Of a stretch of DNA of 24,090 nucleotides, positions 1 to 7,943 are shown piece after piece. The DNA is taken from positions 1-24,090 of the forward strand of contig CAZSMU010000044.1 of NCBI GenBank assembly GCA_964607915.1, read 5' to 3'. Within the stretch, counting starts at the first letter, position 1. Each line of letters starts with the position of its first letter. Source of the DNA: JADJPL01 sp964607915 (GTDB lineage: Bacteria; Bacteroidota; Bacteroidia; Chitinophagales; Saprospiraceae). The position numbers were made by a program, and so were the translations under genes. Below the pieces are notes generated by a model. It ran no database searches. It was given only the letters and a program-made list of their open reading frames with translations, and was not told the DNA's origin.

Positions 1-540
1 AAAAAAGAAATCGATCGCGCAGACAAAGAACTCGTTCACATACAGAATAGAGATGACGAGTCTGATAAAGTAAGCCATTGGGTTCCGATACAAAATGGAT
101 ACTTGAAAATCGGACACAAACCGGGCGAAAAAAACCGCAGTTACACCCAATTGCTGAAAGAAGGGGCCACCACAGTCTTTACCATATTGGGTGAACAAGA
201 AGGTGCCCAGGACGTGCAAAAAAAATGCGAAAGTATCGGTATAGATTGGATCTGGCTGCCTCTGCCCAATGGGAATATCCCGGCGGAAACGATGATACCG
301 GAAATTGCAGAGAAATTGAAAACGATAAAAACCAAGTTAGACAACAAAGAAAAGATTTACGTTCATTGCTCTGCAGGATTACACAGAACAGGAATGATAA
401 CAAACTGCATCTTGAGGTTTCTGGGATTCGACGAAAAGAACTCCTACGAGATATTGCAACAACTTAGACCCATCACAGCCAGGGAAGTTGGAATAAAACG
501 CCTCGACTTTGGCAGGCAGTTTGATCCCACAGGGGTTTGA
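1..540 (+). CDS. dual-specificity/tyrosine phosphatase family protein, 5' end missing
   Basis: Cysteine-dependent phosphatase of the DSP/PTP superfamily. The signature HCSAGLHRTG carries the catalytic Cys at codon 367-369 and the Arg of the CX5R P-loop. The reading frame is open with no stop from base 1, so the gene starts to the left of the window. A TTG at 103 could act as a start, but residues before it (SHWVPIQNGYL) resemble the usual beginning of DSP domains (W...G.L..G..P), so an internal start would cut into the fold. The upstream residues are charged and could be a linker from a larger protein. In the loop that normally holds the general-acid Asp (P-x-D-G-x-x-P in KAP-like enzymes) this protein reads LPNGNIP, with Asn. 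A hand count gives 235 G+C in 540 bases (about 44%), clearly lower than the neighbouring genes. The gene converges on the response regulator with 12 bases between stops. Substrate unknown. Confidence 0.8.
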   Translation, partial: KKEIDRADKELVHIQNRDDESDKVSHWVPIQNGYLKIGHKPGEKNRSYTQLLKEGATTVFTILGEQEGAQDVQKKCESIGIDWIWLPLPNGNIPAETMIPEIAEKLKTIKTKLDNKEKIYVHCSAGLHRTGMITNCILRFLGFDEKNSYEILQQLRPITAREVGIKRLDFGRQFDPTGV

Positions 541-552
541 AACGTCTCCTCT

Positions 553-1197
553 TTATATCCTGAACTGCTTGATTTTATTAAGCAATTCGGCGATGCCGCC
601 CACCTTCATTTTCTTCCGTATCCGCGTGCGATGGGTTTTCACGGTATTTTCGCTGATTTTAAATACTTCCGCTATTTCCCTGCTCGTCTTGCCCTCTGAA
701 ATCATGCGGATGATTTCCTTTTCGCGGCGGGTGAGCACGGATACCTGCTCAATATTTTCTGTACTTACCTGCGACCACTGTATATCGGGGCAAAAGTAGG
801 GTTCATCCGAGCTGACCAGGGTGGCGATAGCTTGTATCAGCACCTCTTTCCCCGACGTTTTCAGGATGTACCCATCTGCCGTGAACGTGTCCTCCGTCAA
901 ATTATAGTCGCTCGGCTGGTGCATCGAAAGCATCAAGATCTTTGTATGGGGCGAGGCTTTCCGCACCTCGGGGATGAGGTGCAGCCCATTGTAGGGCGGC
1001 AGGTTGACATCGAGTATGAGGACATCGGGGTGCCTTTCTGCCAGAAGTTCCAGCAGAGGCTCCGCGCCATACACGGAGAAGCTATGCACATACTCCGGAT
1101 GGCTGAACAGCAGGTTCGCCAGGCTTTCGGCGAAGAGCAGGTGGTCGTCTGCGAGCGCTACGGTCACTTTTTCCATACATCTGATGTTATGAGGCAT
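553..1197 (-). CDS. NarL/LuxR-family response regulator
   Basis: Two-component transcription regulator of 214 residues. The N-terminal receiver domain (about 9-125) shows the acidic pair D17-D18, the phosphoacceptor D63 in ILDVNLP, S91 in LMLSMHQ and K113 in ILKTSG. The C-terminal LuxR-type helix-turn-helix (about 152-206) reads LTRREKEIIRMISEGKTSREIAEVF followed by SENTVKTHR. It is the partner of the histidine kinase immediately upstream: this start lies inside the kinase stop region, overlapping it by 11 bases. A second ATG at 1176 would begin MEKVTVALADD, right at the receiver domain and 10 bases past the kinase stop, and is an equally good start. Neither has a clear Shine-Dalgarno, as is common in Bacteroidota. 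The target genes cannot be read from the sequence. Confidence 0.93.
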   Translation of the reverse strand: MPHNIRCMEKVTVALADDHLLFAESLANLLFSHPEYVHSFSVYGAEPLLELLAERHPDVLILDVNLPPYNGLHLIPEVRKASPHTKILMLSMHQPSDYNLTEDTFTADGYILKTSGKEVLIQAIATLVSSDEPYFCPDIQWSQVSTENIEQVSVLTRREKEIIRMISEGKTSREIAEVFKISENTVKTHRTRIRKKMKVGGIAELLNKIKQFRI

Positions 1198-3052
1198 ATT
1201 TGCCCAATTCTACCGATAGATAAAAACCCTCCTCCGGAACGGCGCGCACCAGGAAATTCCCCCCGAGCAGATCCACGATGCGCTTCATACTTTTCAGGCC
1301 ATAGCCCTGGGTGGTTTCGACATCCCCGCACCCTATGCCGTCGTCCTCGAAATACAGGGATACCAGGGCGGGCTTGTTGATGACCTGCACGATTACCTGA
1401 GAGCAGCTCGAATGTTTCAGCATATTCTGAAACATCTCCTGTACACAAAAGTAAAGGAACACCTTAAGCTGTTCGGGCTCAATCTCTTCGGGGCCGTCCC
1501 ACTCAAACTGGAAGTGGATGGGGGTCTTTGCCCTGATTTTGTGCATCAACCCTGCGATGGTTTCTTTTAAGCTTTGAGAGTGGAGCAGTGCGGGCGAATA
1601 AAAATGGCTGTATTGCCGGATTTCATCGGCTACCGATACGATTTCAGAGGCTATCTCCCGGCGGCCTTTTTCGTCGAGCGACATATTGTCCACCGAAAGG
1701 CGGAGCATGCCCATGAGGCCCCCCACCCGGTCGTGCAGAAAAGCAGAAGTGTGCTGCATCTGCTGCTCTTTCCAGGTAGAAATTTCCAGGGCGAACTGCA
1801 TCTGCCGTTCGGTCTTTTCGCGCACCAATTGCTCTACGCTCTTCCTCAAATACCGGAAGCGCCAGGCCAGCGACAAGCCCATGAAAAAGGCATCGGCCGA
1901 TAGCCCCCAGTAAAGGCTGTACGTGGTGAAAGGCGTGGACTTTAGCCAGTTGTATTGAAGCCCGATATACACCATGCTGAAGAAGATCAACGAAAAGATG
2001 GAACCAAAGGAAAATACCGCAATGAAGTGCCCCTTTCGGATAAAGTACAGGGATTCCAACACCAGCACGAAGAGCACAAAGGGCGTAACTACCCGATTGG
2101 ACTGCAACCAAAAGTACTGTATCCCCGCATCGTTGGTTATGGCAGAGCTCGCCACTGCGACCATATAAAGGGAAAGGAAAACAATGGCGATCCGCTTGTT
2201 GAGCGTATCCAAACGCGGTGCATGGGTGCGAATGTCAATGATGCGGTTGAAAAAGAGGAGCATGGGCACCACGCTCAACGCAAAGGAGGCCGGGCGGATA
2301 ATATCGTTGAGTTTCGGCCATTCGGGGTACAGCACCTTGAAGAAAAACCCCAAATCCACAAACAAATATACCAGGATCAGGAGCAGGTAGAGGATATACC
2401 ATCCAAAGACCAGGTCCCTGGTGTAGATGAACAAGTAGGTGTTGAACAAAAGCAGGAAAAAGGTAAATCCCAAAAAAAACATCATCCCTTTCAAATCCAT
2501 TTCGTGATTCTGCACAAAATAGGGGTCGCTCTGGAAATGCAGAGGCAGCGCGAGTCGGGACTGGCGTTTGTCGGCCATCAACACCAGGTAGCCTCCGGTG
2601 GCCGGCACGGAGTCCAGCGAAAACAAATAATTCCGCGTAGTGAAGGGCCTGCTCCGGAATGGAAATGCGTCGCCGGTCAGCGCGGAGGTATGGAGTACCG
2701 AATCCCCACCCAAAACCCATAATCGAAGGTGGTTGATATGCGGGTTCTCCACCACCAACCAACGGAAAGGTCCCCTGTGCTGAATGTGCTCAAAGGGAAT
2801 CATGAGCCAGGCAGAAGAGGTAGAATAGCTGATCTCAGGAGCAGCCCCCCTCACCGGCTGCCATGCCCGCCGAAGTACCTTTTGCAGGCCACGGTCGCTG
2901 AACGCCGTATCACTGTCCAGTAGTATCCGGATGCCGACCGACGCGTTCGGCACATCCGCCCCGTCGCATTGCACGCTGAGCTGGGCAAGCGCAGGACGCC
3001 CTTGCAACAATATACACACAAAAAGCAATGATCTGGCACAGATCGATTCCAT
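1187..3052 (-). CDS. 7TMR-DISM sensor histidine kinase
   Basis: Membrane sensor kinase of 621 residues. It has a signal peptide (about 1-24, ending ALAQ) and a periplasmic beta-rich domain of the 7TMR-DISM extracellular type (about 30-185). Seven hydrophobic segments follow (about 200-405), then a coiled-coil linker and a HisKA_3-like dimerisation region with the likely phospho-His in FLHDRVGG (H440). The C-terminal HATPase shows the N box (QEMFQNMLKH, N543), the G1 box EDDGIG (569-574) and the G2 box GYGLKSM (583-589). The D-H-x-x-G type of H box pairs with NarL-type regulators, and the regulator gene follows with an overlap. DISM sensors are thought to detect carbohydrates or other small ligands, but the ligand here is unknown. 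A -7 promoter element lies about 73 bases upstream of the start. Confidence 0.93.
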   Translation of the reverse strand: MESICARSLLFVCILLQGRPALAQLSVQCDGADVPNASVGIRILLDSDTAFSDRGLQKVLRRAWQPVRGAAPEISYSTSSAWLMIPFEHIQHRGPFRWLVVENPHINHLRLWVLGGDSVLHTSALTGDAFPFRSRPFTTRNYLFSLDSVPATGGYLVLMADKRQSRLALPLHFQSDPYFVQNHEMDLKGMMFFLGFTFFLLLFNTYLFIYTRDLVFGWYILYLLLILVYLFVDLGFFFKVLYPEWPKLNDIIRPASFALSVVPMLLFFNRIIDIRTHAPRLDTLNKRIAIVFLSLYMVAVASSAITNDAGIQYFWLQSNRVVTPFVLFVLVLESLYFIRKGHFIAVFSFGSIFSLIFFSMVYIGLQYNWLKSTPFTTYSLYWGLSADAFFMGLSLAWRFRYLRKSVEQLVREKTERQMQFALEISTWKEQQMQHTSAFLHDRVGGLMGMLRLSVDNMSLDEKGRREIASEIVSVADEIRQYSHFYSPALLHSQSLKETIAGLMHKIRAKTPIHFQFEWDGPEEIEPEQLKVFLYFCVQEMFQNMLKHSSCSQVIVQVINKPALVSLYFEDDGIGCGDVETTQGYGLKSMKRIVDLLGGNFLVRAVPEEGFYLSVELGKYAS

Positions 3053-3124
3053 GAAAAATACAGAAGCTAACGCCGGAAAGCGTGGAACAGGGCGTTGGGA
3101 TATTTCGGCTTTGGGCTCTCAAGC

Positions 3125-3132
3125 CAAATATA
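3125..3132 (-). promoter_or_regulatory. Bacteroidota -7 promoter element for the kinase-regulator pair
   Basis: On the minus strand this reads TATATTTG, a full match to the Bacteroidota consensus TAnnTTTG. With 19 bases between them, a TTTA lies upstream where TTTG is expected for the -33 element. Predicted transcription would begin near 3118, leaving a leader of about 66 bases before the kinase ATG at 3052. The site lies in the 126-base spacer after the CotH gene, so the two-component pair probably has its own promoter even though all three genes face the same way. Confidence 0.5.
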
Positions 3133-3178
3133 CGATATTTTGAAAACACGGTAAAAAAATCGTGGGCGAAGGGAAAAG

Positions 3179-5233
3179 CTAGCCCCCCTTCACCCATTTT
3201 GCCACGCAGGAGTACCCGTCGGCAAATACGATGCGAAGGAGATACAGACCGGGCACAAACCCCGATACGTCCAGCCGGGCCTCGAGGGCATCCACCGGGT
3301 AGGTCCCGCGCACGGTACCGGAGAGGTCGGTCACGGCAATTGCCTGTATGCGCCTGCTTTCGCCCTCTATGTGTAATACATGCGCCCCCGGGTTCGGGTG
3401 AATGCGCACGGCGACGCGGGCGGGCACTTCGGCGCTTGCCGAGACCGGGCTAAATGCTTCCCAGTTTTCCGCCAGGGCGTTGTCGCTGTACAGGTCGCGC
3501 AAGCGCAGGAAAGCCCCTTTGCCATCGGCTTCTACCGGCCAGGGAGCGGAATCTTTGTACTCTACATAGTCCACCAGATCACCGAATGGGTTGGCAAGGC
3601 TGAGCTTCTGGGATTTATTCGACAAATTCCGCAAAAACTGTCCGTAGGCGGACAGGCCCGTAGCTTTCTCAAATGCCGCCGGATTGCTGCACACGTACAC
3701 CCGCTGCCCGGGCCCTATCCGCGCCCCGGCAGGGAACTGGTAGGAGATACCCAGGTCCCGGAGGTAGTACCCCCCTACTTCTGCCTCCCCGGTACCAGCA
3801 TTCGTAATTTCGATATATTCGAGTTGGTCCGAGCTAAAACCGGCCGTAGCCAGGGGGTTATAGTGGATTCGGGAAATGACCAGGCGGGGCAAGGGCATTT
3901 GCGGGCAAGGTTCTACCTTTCCCAAGGTCGCCGCCATCCAGTCGGTCCGAGCCTGCAGCCAGTATTTCAGCGTCCCCACCTGGTTGGCGTGGACGCCGGG
4001 CACTTGCCAGCGCTCTTTTTCCCGCACGATTGCCTCTGCGATATACGCCGACAAACGATCGATGCGCTGTGCTATGGCTTCGTAGCTGAACCCCTGTCCG
4101 GGCGCGCTGAGCGCTTTCCAGCGCTGTGCAAATCGGCATTGGAAGGGCGCACTCTGGAACAGGTTTTTCCAAAAGAAGGGCCCCGTATTGTCCCCGTTGT
4201 CAAACTGCCACACGTTGGCCCAGCCCCGGTTGAAGCCCCAGGTGAACAAATCGTTTCCGAACGTTAGGTTGCAGTCCCAGACGGGCCCGGCGCGCAGTTT
4301 CCCCCCCCGATCTTTGTGGAAGAAGGTGCTGAACTGGTATGCATCAACGTTGGCAATCAATTCATTGATTAACATATAGTCTATAAAGCTGGGCACGTCT
4401 ATCCAGGCCGGATACCCACCGGAGGGGTTCGCGTTACGGGCTGCCGTCGTCTGTTCCAGCGCCAGGAAGTGTTCGTAGATGTATCGGTGCTGCTCCCGGG
4501 TAATGTCCTCCGGATTGGGATAATCGTGGATAAAGGTCACCGGGACCGGCATGGCACCTACCATTGTCCAGGCGACGGGGTCTCCCCCCGTCGTCTTATC
4601 GGCTTTGGTGATGTAGCCGCCGCTCAGGTTGGGCAGTACATTATCGGAAGCCGTCATTTTCTGGATATTGACCCGTTCCTGGTCGGGTTTTATCTTTTCC
4701 ATCAGCAGGTACAGGCCCTTGTAGTCTCCGTTTACGACTACTTCGCAGAATTGGGTGCGCGAGGCGTACATACCGGTTTCCCGCGCCAGTTCATAGGACA
4801 GGGCGTCGCGGATAAAAGTCGGATCGTAGGCCAGGTTGTGCAGGATCCAGTCGTTTTCTGCGGGCATCCCCAACAGCGAGACGTTATTGTTGCTGATATT
4901 ATCTGCCTTTAGGGTGGTGAAGCCGTAGGGCTTTTTGGGTAGCGACTGGGATGTGGAGCCCCTCAGCTCGATGGCAATACGGCCATTGTATTGCAGAAAG
5001 GCAGGTTTGTCCTGGTCGCTGAGGGCATTGCGGCCTCCGTCCGGGCGGGCAATCAGCTTCATCGTACCCGGCACCTTGGGCTCGTCGGGGATTTCAGAAG
5101 GCCGGCCGGTTGCCGGGTTTAGATCTGTGGTGATGAGTACGATTGGCAGATTGCTGCTGCTGAACGACTGGGCGCTCAAAGGTAGTAGGGGGCTTGCCGC
5201 CAGGATCCAAACAAACAGGAGCGTCGTCCTCAT
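3179..5233 (-). CDS. secreted CotH-kinase family protein with lamin-tail and T9SS sorting domains
   Basis: Extracellular protein of 684 residues. It has a signal peptide (1-21, ending LSAQ). A CotH kinase domain follows (about 28-420), with the typical ELRGSTSQSLPKKPYGF, DWILHNLAYDPTFIRDALSYELARETG, NGDYKGLYLLMEKI and VWDCNLTFGND; the Asp residues of the last motif fit the metal/ATP site known from CotH kinases. A lamin-tail-like beta domain spans about 448-560 (ISRIHYNPL...EYIEITNAGTGEAEVGGYYLRD). The last 75 residues (HPNPGAHVLHI...GLYLLRIVFADG...VAKWVKGG) are a type A T9SS C-terminal sorting domain. CotH enzymes phosphorylate secreted proteins in Bacillus spores; the substrate here is unknown. 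The gene stands upstream of the two-component pair on the same strand and diverges from ccoI across a 154-base spacer. Confidence 0.9.
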   Translation of the reverse strand: MRTTLLFVWILAASPLLPLSAQSFSSSNLPIVLITTDLNPATGRPSEIPDEPKVPGTMKLIARPDGGRNALSDQDKPAFLQYNGRIAIELRGSTSQSLPKKPYGFTTLKADNISNNNVSLLGMPAENDWILHNLAYDPTFIRDALSYELARETGMYASRTQFCEVVVNGDYKGLYLLMEKIKPDQERVNIQKMTASDNVLPNLSGGYITKADKTTGGDPVAWTMVGAMPVPVTFIHDYPNPEDITREQHRYIYEHFLALEQTTAARNANPSGGYPAWIDVPSFIDYMLINELIANVDAYQFSTFFHKDRGGKLRAGPVWDCNLTFGNDLFTWGFNRGWANVWQFDNGDNTGPFFWKNLFQSAPFQCRFAQRWKALSAPGQGFSYEAIAQRIDRLSAYIAEAIVREKERWQVPGVHANQVGTLKYWLQARTDWMAATLGKVEPCPQMPLPRLVISRIHYNPLATAGFSSDQLEYIEITNAGTGEAEVGGYYLRDLGISYQFPAGARIGPGQRVYVCSNPAAFEKATGLSAYGQFLRNLSNKSQKLSLANPFGDLVDYVEYKDSAPWPVEADGKGAFLRLRDLYSDNALAENWEAFSPVSASAEVPARVAVRIHPNPGAHVLHIEGESRRIQAIAVTDLSGTVRGTYPVDALEARLDVSGFVPGLYLLRIVFADGYSCVAKWVKGG

Positions 5234-5322
5234 GGTATCTTGTAGTTTTTACTCTGTAAAATATGGATTATTTCGGAATACATGCCCTAAAAAATCCATT
5301 TGCAAAATCCATCTCTCCCAGG

Positions 5323-5334
5323 TGACATTTGTCA
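5323..5334. promoter_or_regulatory. FNR/CRP-family box upstream of ccoI
   Basis: TGACATTTGTCA is a perfect TGAC-N4-GTCA inverted repeat, the half-site layout of FNR/CRP-superfamily regulators. Its centre (5328.5) lies 29.5 bases before the -7 element at 5358. If transcription begins about 7 bases past that element, the box sits near -42, the classic class II activator position. The box lies in the divergent spacer between the CotH gene and ccoI. Which regulator binds is inferred only; no crp/fnr-type gene is in the window. Confidence 0.5.
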
Positions 5335-5357
5335 TCTATACGGCTTGTGCATTGGCA

Positions 5358-5365
5358 TAGTTTTG
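5358..5365 (+). promoter_or_regulatory. Bacteroidota -7 promoter element for ccoI
   Basis: TAGTTTTG fits TAnnTTTG exactly and ends 22 bases before the ccoI ATG at 5388, so the leader would be short (about 17 bases). No TTTG is found 19-21 bases upstream, which is what one expects of an activator-dependent promoter; the FNR-like box takes that place. Confidence 0.5.
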
Positions 5366-5387
5366 CCCCAAAACCATTTTCAGGCCA

Positions 5388-7862
5388 ATGACAGCGATAT
5401 CTCCCCTGCGGGTTCCCCTCCCCTCCCCTGCCCGACCGGGCGACGAAACGGCTTGTTTCCACTGCGGCGAGCCCTGCCCGCCGGTACCTGTGCAGCACGA
5501 CGAAAAGCACTTTTGTTGCGAAGGCTGCAAGACCGTTTACGACATCTTGAACCACAACGGATTGTGCCAATATTACGAGATAGACGAAAAAGCGGGCATC
5601 AGCCTGCGCGGCAAAACCAAAGAGGAGTACGCCTACCTCGACGACCCGGAGGTGAAGAGCCGACTGAGCGATTTCAGCGATGGCACTACGGGTAAGGTGC
5701 GCTTTTTTCTACCCCAAATTCACTGTGCGTCCTGCATTTGGCTGCTCGAGAACCTCTACCGGCTACAAGAGGGCGTGCTTTCTTCGCGGGTCAACTTTTT
5801 AAAAAAAGAGCTCTTCCTCACGTTTTCAGAAGAAAAAACCTCGCTGCGAAAAATAGTAGAGTTACTGGCCAGCATCGGATACGCTCCTGCCATCAACCTG
5901 GGCAGCATGGACGAGGGCAAACGCCCCGTCACCGACCGCTCTTTTTCCTATAAACTGGGCGTCGCAGGCTTTGCCTTTGGCAACATCATGCTGCTCAGCT
6001 TCCCGGAGTATTTAGGCCTCGAAGCGGGCTCGGACTCCCTGTTCATCCGATGGTTTGGCTACCTCAACATCCTGCTGGCCATCCCCGTCGCGTTTTACAG
6101 CGGGGCGGACTATTTCCGCTCCGCCTGGCTGGGCCTCAAAAACCGGGAACTGACGATTGATGTGCCGCTGGCCCTGGGCATCGCCGTATTTTTCGTGCGC
6201 AGCGCCTGGGAGATTCTGGCACTCGAGGGGGCAGGGTATATGGACAGCCTTGCGGGGCTCGTCTTTTTCCTGCTCATCGGGAAATGGTTCCAGCAGCGCA
6301 CCTACCACCACATTTCCTTTGAGCGCGATTACCGCTCGTACTTTCCCATAGCCGCACGGCGCAAAGAAGGCGGCGAAGAACTCTCCGTCAGTCTCGACAA
6401 ATTAGAGGCCGGCGACGTCATCCTTGTCAAACATAGCGAGCTCGTTCCTGCAGATGCTGTCTTGCTGCGCGGGGAAGCGCGCATGGACTACAGCTTCGTC
6501 ACCGGGGAAGCACACCCCGTACCGGTGCCCCCCGGCGAAAAGGTTTTCGCCGGAGGCCGCCAAATCGGAGGCAGCATAGAACTCTCGCTCACCCGCAAGG
6601 TATCCCAGAGCTATCTCACCCAGTTGTGGAATGAAGAAGCCTTTGCCAAAAAGCAAGAGCTCCATGCCAGCCGCCTGGCCAGCCAGATCGGAAAGTACTT
6701 CACCACCGCCATCCTGCTCGTCGGCGTAGCCACTCTGTTCTATTGGCTGCCCCGCGATGTGGGGCGTGCCATCAACGCATTTACCGCCGTATTGATCGTG
6801 GCCTGCCCCTGCGCCGTCGCACTGGCGATCCCTTTCATCTTCGGAAACGTACTGCGCATTCTGGGCAGGCGTCAGTTCTACCTGAAGAACACACAGGTCA
6901 TTGAGGCCCTGCGCACCGTGCAGCACACGGTCGTGGACAAAACCGGCACCATCACCACCCGCAAAAAAGGTGACCTCGAGTTCCATGGAAAAAATATTGG
7001 GAAAGGTGAAATGCAGGCCCTGCGCACCGTTGCCGGCCAATCCATACATCCCGTCAGCCAGTTGATATGCCGCTATCTGGACGGACAGGGTACCGCGCCG
7101 CTCCCGCTGTCGGACATCCACCACTGGGAGGAAACGGCAGGCCAGGGCATCCGCGGCACGATAGACGGCATCTGCTACCGCATCGGTTCCCGCGAGTATT
7201 GCGGTGCCGGGCACTTGCCCGCCACCGGGGGCGATGGCGCCTGGGCCAGTGCAGGAGATGAGGTGCTCGGCTTTTTTTCCATCACCCAATACCTGCGGCC
7301 GGGCACCGAAGCCGTGCTCCGCAAATTGCGCGAGCGGGGACCCGTCGTGCTGCTCTCCGGCGACAACGACCGGGAAAGCGCTGCCCTCACGCCCCTCTTT
7401 GGAACAGACCAGAATATGTACTTCCGAAAAAGCCCAAAAGACAAGCTGCAGTTCATCAAAGACCTGCAGGCCGAAGGGCAAACCGTCCTGATGATCGGCG
7501 ACGGCCTCAACGACGCTGGAGCCCTGAAACAGGGGGATGTCGGGGTCGTCATCACCGAAGACACCAATAATTTCACGCCCGCCTCCGATGCCGTGCTGCA
7601 CGCCGACAGCTACCCGCTGCTGCCCGCTATGCTCGACTTTGCCCACCGCAGCGTTCGGCTCGTCTATGGGGCGTATATCCTGGCTTTTGCCTACAACCTC
7701 GTCGGGTTGAGCTATGCTACCCAGGGGACGCTGTCGCCCCTCATCGCTGCCATTCTCATGCCGCTGAGTTCTATCACCATCGTCCTCTACGGCATTGCCG
7801 GCAGCAATCTGTTGGCAAAGCGGTACGGGCTTGGCAGAAAAGGAGAAGACGGCAGAAATTGA
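5388..7862 (+). CDS. ccoI: CcoI/FixI-type copper-transporting P1B-type ATPase
   Basis: Inner-membrane copper pump of 824 residues that supplies copper for cbb3 oxidase assembly. The N-terminus has the CcoI-type cysteine-rich domain (C26, C30, then CCEGC at 43-47), followed by a heavy-metal-associated-like domain with C113-x2-C116 (IHCASCIWLLENL). The actuator TGE is at 372-374, the membrane metal-binding CPC motif at 473-475 (VACPCAVALA) and the phosphorylated D517 in DKTGTIT. A conserved HP follows in SIHPVSQ, and the hinge is GDGLNDAGAL. Eight membrane segments are expected. The cysteine-rich N-terminus and the adjacent ccoS and ccoN genes separate it from a general CopA. The start is the ATG 22 bases past the -7 element. 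Its stop codon overlaps the first FNR-like box ahead of ccoS. Confidence 0.95.
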   Translation: MTAISPLRVPLPSPARPGDETACFHCGEPCPPVPVQHDEKHFCCEGCKTVYDILNHNGLCQYYEIDEKAGISLRGKTKEEYAYLDDPEVKSRLSDFSDGTTGKVRFFLPQIHCASCIWLLENLYRLQEGVLSSRVNFLKKELFLTFSEEKTSLRKIVELLASIGYAPAINLGSMDEGKRPVTDRSFSYKLGVAGFAFGNIMLLSFPEYLGLEAGSDSLFIRWFGYLNILLAIPVAFYSGADYFRSAWLGLKNRELTIDVPLALGIAVFFVRSAWEILALEGAGYMDSLAGLVFFLLIGKWFQQRTYHHISFERDYRSYFPIAARRKEGGEELSVSLDKLEAGDVILVKHSELVPADAVLLRGEARMDYSFVTGEAHPVPVPPGEKVFAGGRQIGGSIELSLTRKVSQSYLTQLWNEEAFAKKQELHASRLASQIGKYFTTAILLVGVATLFYWLPRDVGRAINAFTAVLIVACPCAVALAIPFIFGNVLRILGRRQFYLKNTQVIEALRTVQHTVVDKTGTITTRKKGDLEFHGKNIGKGEMQALRTVAGQSIHPVSQLICRYLDGQGTAPLPLSDIHHWEETAGQGIRGTIDGICYRIGSREYCGAGHLPATGGDGAWASAGDEVLGFFSITQYLRPGTEAVLRKLRERGPVVLLSGDNDRESAALTPLFGTDQNMYFRKSPKDKLQFIKDLQAEGQTVLMIGDGLNDAGALKQGDVGVVITEDTNNFTPASDAVLHADSYPLLPAMLDFAHRSVRLVYGAYILAFAYNLVGLSYATQGTLSPLIAAILMPLSSITIVLYGIAGSNLLAKRYGLGRKGEDGRN

Positions 7863-7894
7863 CAAAAATCACCTTTTCCCTCTGACAAACATCA
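7860..7894. promoter_or_regulatory. tandem FNR/CRP-like boxes upstream of ccoS
   Basis: Two nearly identical 12-mers, TGACAAAAATCA (7860-7871) and TGACAAACATCA (7883-7894), differ at one base and are spaced 23 bases start to start, about two helical turns. Each fits TGAC-N4-ATCA, close to the E. coli FNR layout TTGAT-N4-ATCAA; the first is preceded by T, giving TTGAC. The first box shares its TGA with the ccoI stop codon. The second box is centred 30.5 bases before a weak -7 element at 7919, nearly the same spacing as at ccoI. Confidence 0.5.
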
Positions 7895-7918
7895 TACAGC
7901 CCAGGCAGAGCCGCTGGG

Positions 7919-7926
7919 TATCTTGT
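7919..7926 (+). promoter_or_regulatory. possible weak -7 element for ccoS-ccoNO
   Basis: TATCTTGT keeps the TA and two Ts of TAnnTTTG but is one T short of the full motif. It lies 25 bases before the ccoS ATG and has the same geometry relative to an FNR-like box as the ccoI promoter. It is supported mainly by that shared geometry. Confidence 0.3.
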
Positions 7927-7943
7927 GCGAAAATTACGACACT

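Noticed and set aside
6402..7865. Open frame of 487 codons antisense to ccoI
   Set aside because: Shadow of the ccoI frame; no motif or family resemblance, and it would contradict clear P-type ATPase motifs on the other strand.
7900..7918. CCCAG...CTGGG inverted repeat as a ccoI terminator
   Set aside because: Only five base pairs and no T run; it lies between the FNR-like boxes and the putative -7 element, so a terminator is unlikely.
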